Below, piece after piece: positions 10,924-19,200 of a DNA stretch of 24,150 bases. Origin of the DNA: a virus; the IMG/VR virus record IMGVR_UViG_3300005067_000064, positions 1 through 24,150 of that record. One strand, 5' to 3'. How positions within the stretch are numbered: the first letter of the stretch is position 1; each line of letters opens with the position of its first letter. Position numbers and translations under genes: made by a program. Under the pieces are notes generated by a model that saw only the letters and a list, made by a program, of their open reading frames with translations, did not search any database and was not told the origin of the DNA.

Positions 10924-11983
10924 TATCTTCCTCCTCTAAAGTTTTCTCAAAGTCTTCATAAACTTCTTCCATACTCATATCATCATATGCTTTTAAATCT
11001 TCCTCTGTTGGTCCAGCGTCCTTATCTCTCAATGAATTTCTAAGTATCAAGTATTCTTCTTCGTCTAAAGAATTAATACTTTTTGCATTAAAACTGGATA
11101 ATAAATTAAACAACATATTTTTCTTTTTCTGATCGTCCCCAATTAACTCTTTAATTTCAGCTTCTCTTTCAGTAATTTCTCTTTTTTCTTTCTTCTTAGG
11201 TTTATCTTTTTTTGCTTTTTTCTTCTTCTTAGTCATTTGATAGCGTTCCATTGTCAGTTTAGCTGCCTGTTTTAAATCATCTTGTTTCGCATTATCAACT
11301 AACCATTTCAGATAACCTGTATTAACTTCTTCAAGTTTCTTTCCTTCAAATTTACCAAACCATAGTACCGTTTTTTCAGGATTTTCAGAGTTCACCTTGC
11401 TGTTTGTACCTTTAGGCTTACCACTACCCCTAGAATTATCAATAATTACATCTTCTTCGGGTATATCTTTGATTTCCTGTGTATCTGGATCATACCCTGA
11501 TATTTCTTCTGCTGATGTAATAGATATATTGTAGGCTAATCTAATTACCCTGTTAGTTGCTCTTGTTCTAGCCATAGCTTTGAGGTCTTTATCGCTACCG
11601 CTAATCATACGATTACAATCCTGCGGACTTGCTTCCCCGTACTCTATGTACGGTCTGTTATCTGGTGAACTTTCCTTCCACAACAAGGCTTTGTACTCAA
11701 AGTGTCTTTTGTTATAATCCATATTAACTGCTTCCAGCTGAATACTAACTGGTGGATCATCACTTTCGTGTGCATTTCTCTTTAATCCGCTGCTTGTTAC
11801 ATAAGCATTACTTCCTAAAACTGTTAAGTCCCCAAAAAAAGGGTCTAATCCATATTGTGCTGCAATATAAGCTAACTGTTGCTTATCCTGACTGGATAAT
11901 TTCTGCGGCCATAATCCTTCACTTTCTCCTTTTTGTACTAATTCTTTTGATTTATCAGCAACATTCACAACATCATTTGCCAT
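10916..11983 (-). CDS. RecT/Bet-like ssDNA annealing protein with ExoX-C-like tail
   Basis: Residues 1-175 resemble phage single-strand annealing proteins: an N-terminal YIAAQYGLDPFFGDLTVLG, then NAYVTSSGLKRNAHE, and MARTRATNRVIRLAYNISI ending SAEEISGYDP. These proteins pair complementary single strands during phage recombination. After a linker, residues about 205-235 (WFGKFEGKKLEEVNTGYLKW) match the short domain at the C-terminus of exonuclease X-like proteins. A very basic stretch of K-rich residues (about 252-270) and an acidic tail follow, which probably bind SSB or DNA. The fused tail is a less common addition. ATG 11983 overlaps the upstream stop as TAATG. No partner exonuclease is in the window; Gam lies two genes upstream. 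Confidence 0.8.
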   Translation of the reverse strand: MANDVVNVADKSKELVQKGESEGLWPQKLSSQDKQQLAYIAAQYGLDPFFGDLTVLGSNAYVTSSGLKRNAHESDDPPVSIQLEAVNMDYNKRHFEYKALLWKESSPDNRPYIEYGEASPQDCNRMISGSDKDLKAMARTRATNRVIRLAYNISITSAEEISGYDPDTQEIKDIPEEDVIIDNSRGSGKPKGTNSKVNSENPEKTVLWFGKFEGKKLEEVNTGYLKWLVDNAKQDDLKQAAKLTMERYQMTKKKKKAKKDKPKKKEKREITEREAEIKELIGDDQKKKNMLFNLLSSFNAKSINSLDEEEYLILRNSLRDKDAGPTEEDLKAYDDMSMEEVYEDFEKTLEEEDNE

Positions 11984-12396
11984 TAATTAACCTCCTTAGA
12001 CTGTCTTTTATAATCCATATACTCCATATGTTGTAGCAAGTGTAAACACAATTGCTTATAATCATCTACACCATTTGCACCTAATAAAGCGTCGCAAACT
12101 GAACAACTGCCATACCAAACATAAGTCCTTATTAAATTATCTGGCTCATACCAAAAACCACCCTGACTTATTATATATATGTGTGTTCCTTGATAACCTC
12201 CAGTATTAATTGTCTGAATAAGTTTTAAATTTTCATAATCTAAATATGGATTAATAACTTCATCAATAACTAATTCCAATAAATCTTTGTATTCAAAAGG
12301 GGTAAACCAGTCGTCTTGTTCTTCTAATATTTCAACAATTTTATTTTCCAGTCTTTTTTCATTTTCAGCCCACGCTTTATTAAACTTTTTTATCAT
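11983..12396 (-). CDS. Hypothetical protein, 137 aa
   Basis: ATG 12396 follows TAGGAGGTCCAG. The protein has a charged helical N-terminus, a central beta-like stretch (LKLIQTINTGGYQGTHIYII) rich in aromatic residues, and a SCSVCDALLG motif with histidines near the end (LCLHLLQHMEYM). That motif could be a metal site or a folding element. It lies between Gam and the annealing protein and is translationally coupled to the latter, so a recombination accessory role is possible. Not recognised. Confidence 0.65.
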   Translation of the reverse strand: MIKKFNKAWAENEKRLENKIVEILEEQDDWFTPFEYKDLLELVIDEVINPYLDYENLKLIQTINTGGYQGTHIYIISQGGFWYEPDNLIRTYVWYGSCSVCDALLGANGVDDYKQLCLHLLQHMEYMDYKRQSKEVN

Positions 12397-12405
12397 CTGG
12401 ACCTC

Positions 12406-12954
12406 CTATACTGTTTTAACCTTAAAACTTTCCCCTCGGTCCACTACTTTTAAACCTTCCACAAATTCGCCAGTTTCAGTATCTACAACTCTACCATCAT
12501 CTAAAATTTTATACTGCCCACTATCTTTAACAATTTTCTTGAGTGTCCGCTTGTCAACATCTTCCTTTACTCTTACAGCGTCAGGTATTCTGTCTTTGAC
12601 GGTATCTAGTAATTCATCTTCATACTGCCATTTTGGCCTTCTTTTTCTAAACTGCAGCTTACCGAATGGTAATGAATGAGTTTTCATTGTAGGATCTTCT
12701 TCTCTTAACTGTTGAGCATACTCAAATAACATTGTCTTAAAGTTATTGATTTTCTTTTCTAATGAAGAAGTTTCATTCTCCAGCCAATTGTTAACCTGGT
12801 CTATTTGTCTTTGTGCAAGTGCTTCCTTTTCTTCCACCTGATCCTCTAATTCCTTAATCTTCTGCAAAGCCCAACAAGCCTTATCATCATCATCTACAAC
12901 AAATCTTTCCTGTTCTTCTTCCTCTTGAACTTCCTTTTTAGCTGTTTCTGACAT
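12406..12954 (-). CDS. gam: Host-nuclease inhibitor Gam-family protein
   Basis: The 182-residue protein has the architecture of Mu-Gam-like inhibitors: an acidic N-terminus, DDKACWALQKIKELEDQVEE, a long coiled coil (about residues 20-95), and the conserved end KLQFRKRRPKWQYEDELLDT followed by the KRTLKKIVKDSG region. Gam-like proteins bind DNA ends and block host exonucleases, protecting linear phage DNA. ATG 12954 has GAGGAGGAATAAG upstream; a TTG at 12969 is in frame but overlaps that site. Placement next to the annealing protein fits a recombination module. Confidence 0.88.
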   Translation of the reverse strand: MSETAKKEVQEEEEQERFVVDDDDKACWALQKIKELEDQVEEKEALAQRQIDQVNNWLENETSSLEKKINNFKTMLFEYAQQLREEDPTMKTHSLPFGKLQFRKRRPKWQYEDELLDTVKDRIPDAVRVKEDVDKRTLKKIVKDSGQYKILDDGRVVDTETGEFVEGLKVVDRGESFKVKTV

Positions 12955-12955
12955 C

Positions 12956-13105
12956 TTATTCCTCCTCAATTATTTTAGCATTGTTCATACCTAATTTTTT
13001 TCCACAATTTTCACACTGCCAATCAACCATACTCCCAACTACCCAATCAGTTTTAAAACTTTCTCCACAATAATTACATTTAACTATTATTTTTTTAGTA
13101 TTCAT
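12956..13105 (-). CDS. Small zinc-ribbon protein, 49 aa
   Basis: ATG 13105 follows AAGGAGGAATA. Two knuckles, C-x2-C at residues 10-13 (VKCNYCGESF) and C-x2-C at 31-34 (WQCENCGKKL), form a complete one-zinc ribbon around a tryptophan-containing loop. Its end carries the ribosome site for gam. Probably a nucleic-acid- or protein-binding accessory factor of the recombination operon; not further assignable. Confidence 0.7.
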   Translation of the reverse strand: MNTKKIIVKCNYCGESFKTDWVVGSMVDWQCENCGKKLGMNNAKIIEEE

Positions 13106-13114
13106 TATTCCTCC

Positions 13115-13270
13115 TTAAAGTTTCTTTACTTTTTCTATATTCCTATCAGCATAATTTTTACCTCTGGCACCTTCCTGCTGATAATGTTGAAATACAGAAT
13201 TAACCGCCTTATTACTATACTTGTTTCTAATCCTGTTTCTAATAATTTTGCGAGTTAAAACTTTAGGCAT
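13115..13270 (-). CDS. Small basic protein, 51 aa
   Basis: ATG 13270 follows AAGGAGGTGTAATT. The product is strongly basic (MPKVLTRKIIRNRIRNKYSN, then GARGKNYADRNIEKVKKL) with no acidic cluster, so it may bind DNA or RNA. The stop lies next to the ribosome site of the following zinc-ribbon gene. A nine-codon frame (MPIDFVLVD) between this gene and the HTH gene upstream overlaps that gene's stop as TAATG and is probably incidental. Function unknown. Confidence 0.65.
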   Translation of the reverse strand: MPKVLTRKIIRNRIRNKYSNKAVNSVFQHYQQEGARGKNYADRNIEKVKKL

Positions 13271-13311
13271 AATTACACCTCCTTAATCTACTAATACAAA
13301 ATCAATAGGCA

Positions 13312-13515
13312 TTAAAAAATATCTTCATATGAGCAGGTTACTCCACGCTCGTTGAGGATAGATAAGATTTGATTAATTTCAGACTGCTTAAAATCAGTCT
13401 TACCGTTAATCTTGTTAGACATAGTTTTATAATCAATTCCTATCATTTCTGCTGTTTTTCCTTCTGTTAATCCTGCTTCTACTATTTTACCTTTTAATTT
13501 ATAATTTGTTCCCAT
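13312..13515 (-). CDS. Cro-like HTH regulator, 67 aa
   Basis: The protein consists of one small HTH domain: KLKGKIVEAGLTEGKTAEMI, then GIDYKTMSNKINGKTDFKQS with recognition helix DYKTMSNKIN, as in Cro-size phage regulators (DUF739-like). ATG 13515 is 15 bases from GGAGG, longer than usual; the spacer contains AAAAGTGTAA in plus-strand sense, a motif repeated upstream of the 14129 gene, which may be an operator. It is the first gene after a consensus promoter and heads the recombination operon, so it probably controls early transcription. Confidence 0.8.
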   Translation of the reverse strand: MGTNYKLKGKIVEAGLTEGKTAEMIGIDYKTMSNKINGKTDFKQSEINQILSILNERGVTCSYEDIF

Positions 13516-13577
13516 AAAAGTGTAATTTCACCTCCAATTAATATAATTAATTTCGTTTTTGTGAACTTGTTAAATAC

Positions 13578-13606
13578 ATTTTAATATACTTTTTGGTGGT
13601 TGTCAA
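13578..13606 (-). promoter_or_regulatory. Strong promoter for the Cro-like gene and recombination operon
   Basis: TTGACA (13601-13606) and TAAAAT (13578-13583) are 17 bases apart on the minus strand. The HTH gene starts about 60 bases downstream. Confidence 0.82.
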
Positions 13607-13697
13607 GGGTTTTTTAGGAAAAAATATTACTTTTTGCAGAAAACAGTTAACTTTTTATACATATCTTCTTAAATTCCTTTAAATTTTCATTAGTGTT

Positions 13698-14129
13698 TTA
13701 AAATAAACTATCCATTTTATCTATATTTGGATTATCTTTAGAAGTAACCATAGACTTTCTATAATAATGCCATTTACTTTTTAAATTTTTATTGTCATTA
13801 TGTTTGTTGGCTTTATAACTTTTATGTTTTTTAATTAGATCACTTATTTCTATCCATTTTTCTAAGTTTTCTTCTACAAAATCTTGTTTAGGTATTTTTT
13901 CTTCAATGCCAGGTAACATTTTAAAAGAATTTCTAGGACTAATTATGTGTATATCAACAGGAAATTTTAATGTTCTTAATGCTTTTAAAGCCGCTATAAT
14001 GTAGTTTTGCATTATACTTTCACCTTTATTTTTTTGCCCTATTTTTTTAATACTTTGTTTTTTATTATCAGCGACTAAAACAGCAGTATATATGCGTTTA
14101 TTAGCATACAAGTAAATTGTAACTTTCAT
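13698..14129 (-). CDS. Hypothetical protein, 143 aa (possible RNase H-like fold)
   Basis: ATG 14129 follows GAAAGGAGAATAG. The first 75 residues alternate strands and a helix (VTIYLYANKRIYTAVLVADN, then NYIIAALKALRTLKFPVDIH) in an order that recalls RNase H-like domains, where a first beta sheet is followed by a helix and another strand. The usual catalytic Asp-Glu-Asp set is not evident, so a non-catalytic copy or an unrelated fold is possible. The C-terminal half is basic. A TATAAT box (14178-14183) lies upstream without a clear minus-35 box. It sits between the putative large RNA and the Cro-like gene. Confidence 0.6.
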   Translation of the reverse strand: MKVTIYLYANKRIYTAVLVADNKKQSIKKIGQKNKGESIMQNYIIAALKALRTLKFPVDIHIISPRNSFKMLPGIEEKIPKQDFVEENLEKWIEISDLIKKHKSYKANKHNDNKNLKSKWHYYRKSMVTSKDNPNIDKMDSLF

Positions 14130-14219
14130 TTTCTATTCTCCTTTCATTAAAAGTGTAAAAGTTATCTAGTTATCCTTATTATAAAGAACTTTAATACTAA
14201 TTAATCTTAGTTCAGGAAA

Positions 14220-14850
14220 AGTTGGCATAGAACACCCCTTGTGCTTAAGAAGTGTTCTATGTCTTTGTACTAATTAACCTCAGCACGAGGTATCGACATA
14301 GTGCCATACGGCAAGTGCTCTGAGGGCTCCGCTTCTGCCTTAACACCCTATAGGAGTTTCACCTATTCACACCAACACCCTACCTAACGGTAACAGGAAA
14401 GGGGTGTCCGCCATATTCCAGTGCCCACACTACAAGAGTGCTACACAATAGATTGCTGAAATTACAATCCCTGGGACGGTTTTATTATCGGATAGTCTGT
14501 TTTCAAAGATAGGACGACCAGCCTACCAGTTTTTTATAATAGTGTTATTCCTTAACCACTAACCTTTTTAGCACAAATGCAAAAAGGACCTGCCAGTTCC
14601 CCGACAAGTCCTTAAATTTCTTACAGATTTTATGTAATTCACTTGCTAAGTTAGTACCTATTTGGTATAATTAACTTAACAAAAAATCTGTTACTTGGTT
14701 AGGGAAGTAGCAGTCAACCCGCTAGCATTTACAGTGCTGAGCGGATTTTCTTTTTCTATATGTAATTTTTATTTTTCTCAATTTTAAGGGGCAAAGATAC
14801 CAGCTTCACCCCACCGAAAATGTATTCGGTACAAATATATTATTATGTTA
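14220..14850 (-). ncRNA. Putative large structured RNA, about 620 nt
   Basis: About 630 bases lack any protein gene yet are the most GC-rich long stretch of the window: I count 35/60 at 14281-14340 and 30/60 at 14401-14460. Read on the minus strand from the promoter at 14856-14884, at least twelve local helices can be drawn. They include 14825-14830 with 14813-14818; 14740-14744 with 14719-14723; 14672-14678 with 14647-14653, enclosed by 14683-14691 with 14623-14631; 14603-14613 with 14584-14594; 14522-14527 with 14508-14513; 14402-14407 with 14375-14380; 14362-14366 with 14350-14354; 14315-14324 with 14279-14286; and a closing 12-bp helix 14252-14263 with 14224-14235. Size, position in a phage and ornate folding recall the ROOL and GOLLD classes found in Firmicute phages, but I cannot assign a class by eye. 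The exact ends and even the strand are inference. Confidence 0.6.
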
Positions 14851-14855
14851 AAATC

Positions 14856-14884
14856 ATTATACTACTTTTAAATATCAATTGCAA
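14856..14884 (-). promoter_or_regulatory. Promoter for the putative large RNA
   Basis: On the minus strand TTGCAA (14879-14884) and TATAAT (14856-14861) are 17 bases apart, just after the lysis-operon terminator. The hexamers and TTTGCAATT match those of the terS promoter. Confidence 0.68.
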
Positions 14885-14888
14885 ATAG

Positions 14889-14924
14889 AAAGCCCCACAT
14901 TTTTTAAGTGTAGGGCTTTTTTTA
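14889..14924. terminator. Terminator after the lysis operon
   Basis: An 11-bp stem (14889-14899 with 14909-14919, one wobble as RNA) lies four bases past the stop at 14928. The plus strand has a perfect T run after it; the minus strand has TTTCTATTTG, weaker but consistent with a bidirectional terminator. Confidence 0.75.
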
Positions 14925-14927
14925 TGC

Positions 14928-15296
14928 CTATTTAACTTCTTCTGACTTTTTAAGCTCTGTGCCTAACCCGACCATAATTTCGCCGATAATAGGCTCATAC
15001 TGTGTGCCAGGTATGGTTTCTTTCATAGCGTCAGCAGCCTTTTTGTAAACTACATCATCTAAAGTTGTTTCCTCCATCACGGTTTTTAAAAAAACTAAAA
15101 CAGCTTCATTCATAAAGCCTTCATCTCCTTTCGTAAATACTCTTATTATTAATTGAGTTAGCCACATAGGCAATTTCTCACGATCTAAACTATCTGCATA
15201 ATCTTTAAGTATTCTATTTGCTTTCGCTATATTTTCATCAACTGTAGGCTGCTCTGGTGTCAAATTGCTTAAATCTCTGCTGATAGATAGGCTCAT
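14928..15296 (-). CDS. Hypothetical protein at the end of the lysis operon, 122 aa
   Basis: ATG 15296 overlaps the holin-like stop as ATGA. The protein is helical throughout (ENIAKANRILKDYADSLDRE, LTQLIIRVFTKGDEGFMNEA) and acidic, with no clear membrane segment or cysteine. It is the last gene before the terminator. In this position many phages carry lysis helpers or unrelated late genes; I do not recognise the family. Confidence 0.65.
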   Translation of the reverse strand: MSLSISRDLSNLTPEQPTVDENIAKANRILKDYADSLDREKLPMWLTQLIIRVFTKGDEGFMNEAVLVFLKTVMEETTLDDVVYKKAADAMKETIPGTQYEPIIGEIMVGLGTELKKSEEVK

Positions 15297-15475
15297 TTCT
15301 TTGCTCCTAACTTTTTTACGGCATCACCACCTATTATTACTACCGCTAAAGTAGTAAATGTATTCTCATCAAATACGCCTGTTATTTTGCCTATAAAAAC
15401 GATTAGCAAAAACACTAAGTCTTGCTGAAAATCATTATCCATAAACAAGTTTAGCCAGTCTTTAATTAACTTCAT
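15293..15475 (-). CDS. Holin-like small membrane protein, 60 aa
   Basis: The protein has two hydrophobic segments (about residues 19-35, DLVFLLIVFIGKITGVF, and 40-52, TFTTLAVVIIGGDAV) linked by a short acidic turn, a charged N-terminus and a lysine-rich C-terminus. This is the topology of small class II holins, which open the inner membrane so the endolysin can reach the wall. It overlaps the endopeptidase stop as ATGA and lies in a cassette with XhlA and the M15 enzyme. The second segment is only weakly hydrophobic, so holin is the best guess, not a certainty. Confidence 0.65.
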   Translation of the reverse strand: MKLIKDWLNLFMDNDFQQDLVFLLIVFIGKITGVFDENTFTTLAVVIIGGDAVKKLGAKK

Positions 15476-15843
15476 CTTCTATTATCCCACTCTGCTGGCC
15501 TATGCCGTACATCTAAGTGGATAAAAGTATTATATAGTCCAATACCCCTAAAACCTATTTGCTTTGCTATACGCTTGATTTCTTCAATCTGTAGAGGAAT
15601 TGTGTGCAAACTAATATCTACTGCTTTGCCATAAAGATGTTGGCTATTTTTTGCTCCATCAACCTGCTTATTTCTTTCAGGACAGCGATAAGCAGAATTG
15701 ATAACTAAAGGTACATCTAATTTATCCCGCAGCTGCTGCAACTTTTCTACCAATTCTTCGTCAACTCTGGTGTGCCTGTGGTCTGGGTGAGTACATTCAA
15801 ATTCCTGCAAATTGAAATTTTTTGTTAGCTGAAAATTATTCAT
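15472..15843 (-). CDS. M15-family peptidoglycan peptidase (endolysin)
   Basis: The 123-residue protein is a single Peptidase_M15 domain of the VanY/L-Ala-D-Glu or DD-peptidase type. It has NLQEFECTHPDH near the N-terminus, VINSAYRCPERNKQVDGA, the zinc motif SQHLYGKAVDIS (S-x-H-x2-G-x-A-x-D) and the second histidine in FIHLDVRH. All metal ligands are present. It lacks a cell-wall-binding domain and a signal peptide, so it needs a holin for export. It cuts the peptide stems of host peptidoglycan at the end of infection. ATG 15843 follows CAGGAGGTTAATT. Confidence 0.92.
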   Translation of the reverse strand: MNNFQLTKNFNLQEFECTHPDHRHTRVDEELVEKLQQLRDKLDVPLVINSAYRCPERNKQVDGAKNSQHLYGKAVDISLHTIPLQIEEIKRIAKQIGFRGIGLYNTFIHLDVRHRPAEWDNRR

Positions 15844-15845
15844 AA

Positions 15846-16214
15846 TTAACCTCCTGGTAAAAATCTAGTCGCTACACCACCTAAGAAGATCAGAATATAT
15901 ATAACCCAATGGATATTATCCTTCCAAGACTTATTAGTTTGGTCTTTTGTTTCAGCAGCTGTTTCCATTTTATTTATTCTTTCTTTATTATTTTCCATTA
16001 ATCTTCTATCTTCCTGTCTTTTTTCGATTAAGCCGTTATATTTAACCATATTCTTATTCATTTTGTCCATTTTAATGCTGACTTCTTCGAATTTAGCCAT
16101 CATTGTTTCAAACAGCTGCTTATTATCATACCAATCACCGTGTTTTAGTCTGTCTATTTCTTTTTCGTGTTGTTCTATTTTTTCTTTATAAGGACAATCC
16201 TGCTTTTCTGTCAT
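15846..16214 (-). CDS. xhlA: XhlA-like hemolysin/lysis protein
   Basis: I start at ATG 16214 (MTEKQDCPYKEKIEQHEKEI), eight bases after AGGAG. The 122-residue protein is a long charged coiled coil (about residues 10-90) ending in one membrane segment (HWVIYILIFLGGVATRFLPG), the layout of XhlA, which associates with the inner membrane and cooperates with a holin and endolysin in Bacillus phage lysis. It is the first gene of the lysis cassette, 12 bases after the giant protein's stop region. Confidence 0.8.
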   Translation of the reverse strand: MTEKQDCPYKEKIEQHEKEIDRLKHGDWYDNKQLFETMMAKFEEVSIKMDKMNKNMVKYNGLIEKRQEDRRLMENNKERINKMETAAETKDQTNKSWKDNIHWVIYILIFLGGVATRFLPGG

Positions 16215-16225
16215 TAACATCACTC

Positions 16226-19200
16226 CTAATCACTAAGCGGCTCTTTGCCATTATATCTACGAGCCAAATTAATTTTTTGTCTTTCTAGTTTATCTACTGT
16301 TTCTTTTTTACCCTGGCTTTGAGCGTACTTAATTTGCCTGTTGATATTAGCGAAGTGCCTAATCAGCTTATTTAGTTGTGATAAATTCCTTTTAGCTTCC
16401 ATTATTTCTTTTCGTGAGTACCTTAAATCTTCGCCATATCTCCTTGAATTATTATAATTAGCGACCATTTGAGTATATTTTTTCTGATCCTGGTACACTT
16501 TTGTTACATCTTCATAATATCCAGACTCTGACACACTTATTAGCCGCTTAACTGCATTAAAAGGTATGATATTACTTAATGCTTCTAAAGTGCCGTCAGC
16601 ATAAGCAATAGAAGGATTAACTATTGCACTACCTCCTAAGTTAAAGAACTCATATAATCCAAATTCTTTAAGTTTCTGACCGACATTACCTGTTAGCATA
16701 GCTTCCTCTGAAATTACATTTCTTCCCCGCCAGGTATCGTAAATATTCTCTCCAGATGTTAACCTTTGAACATCAGCTGCGGCCTGCAATAACGGGTTAA
16801 GATTACTTGTATTCCACGGTAATTCAGTCCAGGCTGTACCTGCAACATCTCCCCATTCTCCACGGGCTGCATTATAAACTAATGAAGTTACAGCCTGCCC
16901 GATAAAATCCTGTGGCAGTTGTATAGTTATTGCTTTGCCGTTTGCTTTCCATACAGGAACTACTAAATAAGTTTCTTTCTTATATTCGCTGACGCCTTCC
17001 ATTGTTTCAGCTATTGTTTTAGCAAATTCACTATTTGGGAATAATTCGTCAGCTTCTTCTGCACCAAGCTGCAGTAATTTAGGCAGCAGACTTAATAGTG
17101 CAACTTTAAATAAGAATGTGCCTGGATTTTGCCTAAAACTTTCAGCTGCAGCAGTCCAACCTGATTTTCTAATTGTTGAGAATATAAACAAGTTATTAGT
17201 AAGAGAATGAAAAGCACCACGCTGCTTGAAATCAGGAGTACCGACTCTTGTTCTTACTCTGTGTGCTAAATCTCCTTCTGATAAATTAGTTATATTCTTT
17301 AACATTCTATATCCAGCAATCTGGCCTGTCATTTCTGACACCTGACCGAAGTTGTCTAATCCTTCCCAAGCACTACGGACTTTATCGGGTATTAATTTTT
17401 GTAATCTGCTGTGTTCTTCCCCGCTTTGTTCGTTATAATCAAAGATTTCAGTTAATAACTGTTGAGTATCATCTTCCATATAACTGTCAGAAGGTCTATA
17501 CATTCTGTCTATGGTTAACATTCTATTTCTTCTCATATATGAAATATCTTCTGATCTCTTATTGTGCCTTACATTATTCCAGGCTTCTGAAAAAGCCTTC
17601 TTGTACTCGTGGGCTAATGCTGGAATATCTTTTATACCAATTTCGGGGTTATTCATAACTGTAGCAAAGAAATCTCGTGGAATGTTAAAAATCATCCAAC
17701 CTGGGTTGTGAGATACCATTATCGACTTCATACCCTGGACTATTGATAAAATAGTATTTGTAGCTGCATTAGCCTTGTGTGGAGTATATTCGTATAGGTC
17801 AGCTATATCTTTTTCAACTAAATATCCGTCTAATTTGCCGTTAACTGTAAAAGTTATTAATCCTTCATCAGCGTCTGTAGAGTCTTTAGGTATTATCTTA
17901 CCGTATATTTCTTTTGTTGGTGCTTGTCTTATTGACTCTGGGGCTATTTTCTTTAATGCTTTTACTGCAGCCACCTTAGACTCGTTAATACGGATAGAAC
18001 TGATTATACTCATATCTTTAAGCATTGTGGCAACAAGTGGATTACTTATTTTCCTACCTGTACCATATTGCCGCATAATTATATCGCCAGTACCTTCGCC
18101 AAATTCAGTATTAATATAATCTACTACCTCAAAAGTTACATACTCTTTATTATTTTTAACTTTTTCCATAGCTGCTTCTGTAAACATATTAGATTTTTCC
18201 ATTATAGGTATAATTCTTTCTTGTCTTAATTGATAATATTTTTCTGCAGCGTTAACTATTTTTTGGTATTTTTCTTCCCCGTATTTATCTAATAAAGCCT
18301 GCTGCATTTCTTCTGCTCTAACTGTATTAACAAAAAGTGGGTTAGCATATTTTCTTCTGTCGCCCAAAACTCTTTTATTAAATAAGAAAGAGTTAAAATC
18401 TAAGAAGTCTATATCATAATTTGATAATCCTTCTACTATCTGGCCTATATTGTAGAGGTAATCTTCTACCTCGGAGGACATATAAGCTATTTCCTCCATT
18501 TTATTTCTTGCTTCCCTGGATAACTTTCCTTTTTCTCCAGTATCGCTGTATTCTCCCCTAAAATATTTGTAGAGGGCTGAATTTTTATCAATAAAACTTT
18601 CTATTAGCCAATCAAAACCACTTTTTACTCCCCGTTCTCTACGCTGTATCTTCTTTTTAGTCTGTTCTACACCGTCAACCATACCTTCTTGTAAATTGTC
18701 AAAGGTTTTGTTTATCATTTCAGATCTATTTTCCATTAAGTGCCTTACAGTATTATATGATTTTTTTACTGCTGGCTTTTTAGATATACTTTTCTGGATA
18801 AACTGGCTAAATAATGGTGCTTCCTGCTGCAGCATATCAAGGTCTAAGAAGAACACACTCATAGCGTCAGCGTAAAGTTCCTCTGGGCTAAAACGATATT
18901 TTGTAAATTCTTGATTATCACTCGGATCAAAAGGTTTCCACTTCATAGATAATCTTTTTAGTTCAGTTTTAATTCGTGGTCCTAAGTTATTACTATCTCT
19001 AATAGCGTCCAGGACTTCATCTTTCTGGCCTTTGTAGATAATACTCATTTGGTCCATTAAGCTGCCATCATCAAAATCATCACGGGGTATAAAGTCTATT
19101 AAGTGTCCTAATTCGTGAGATATTGTCTGTGCAGCATATTCTGGATCGACTCTAATAACTCTTATCTCAACATAATTTTTAGAAAAACTTGTCCTGTATT

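Noticed and set aside
13274-13303. Nine-codon frame MPIDFVLVD between the Cro-like and basic genes
   Set aside because: Overlaps a stop as TAATG but is too short and has no ribosome site of its own; likely incidental.
14220-14850. tRNA or tmRNA genes
   Set aside because: I found no T-loop signature (GGTTCRANNCC type) or cloverleaf on either strand; the helices do not fit tRNA geometry.
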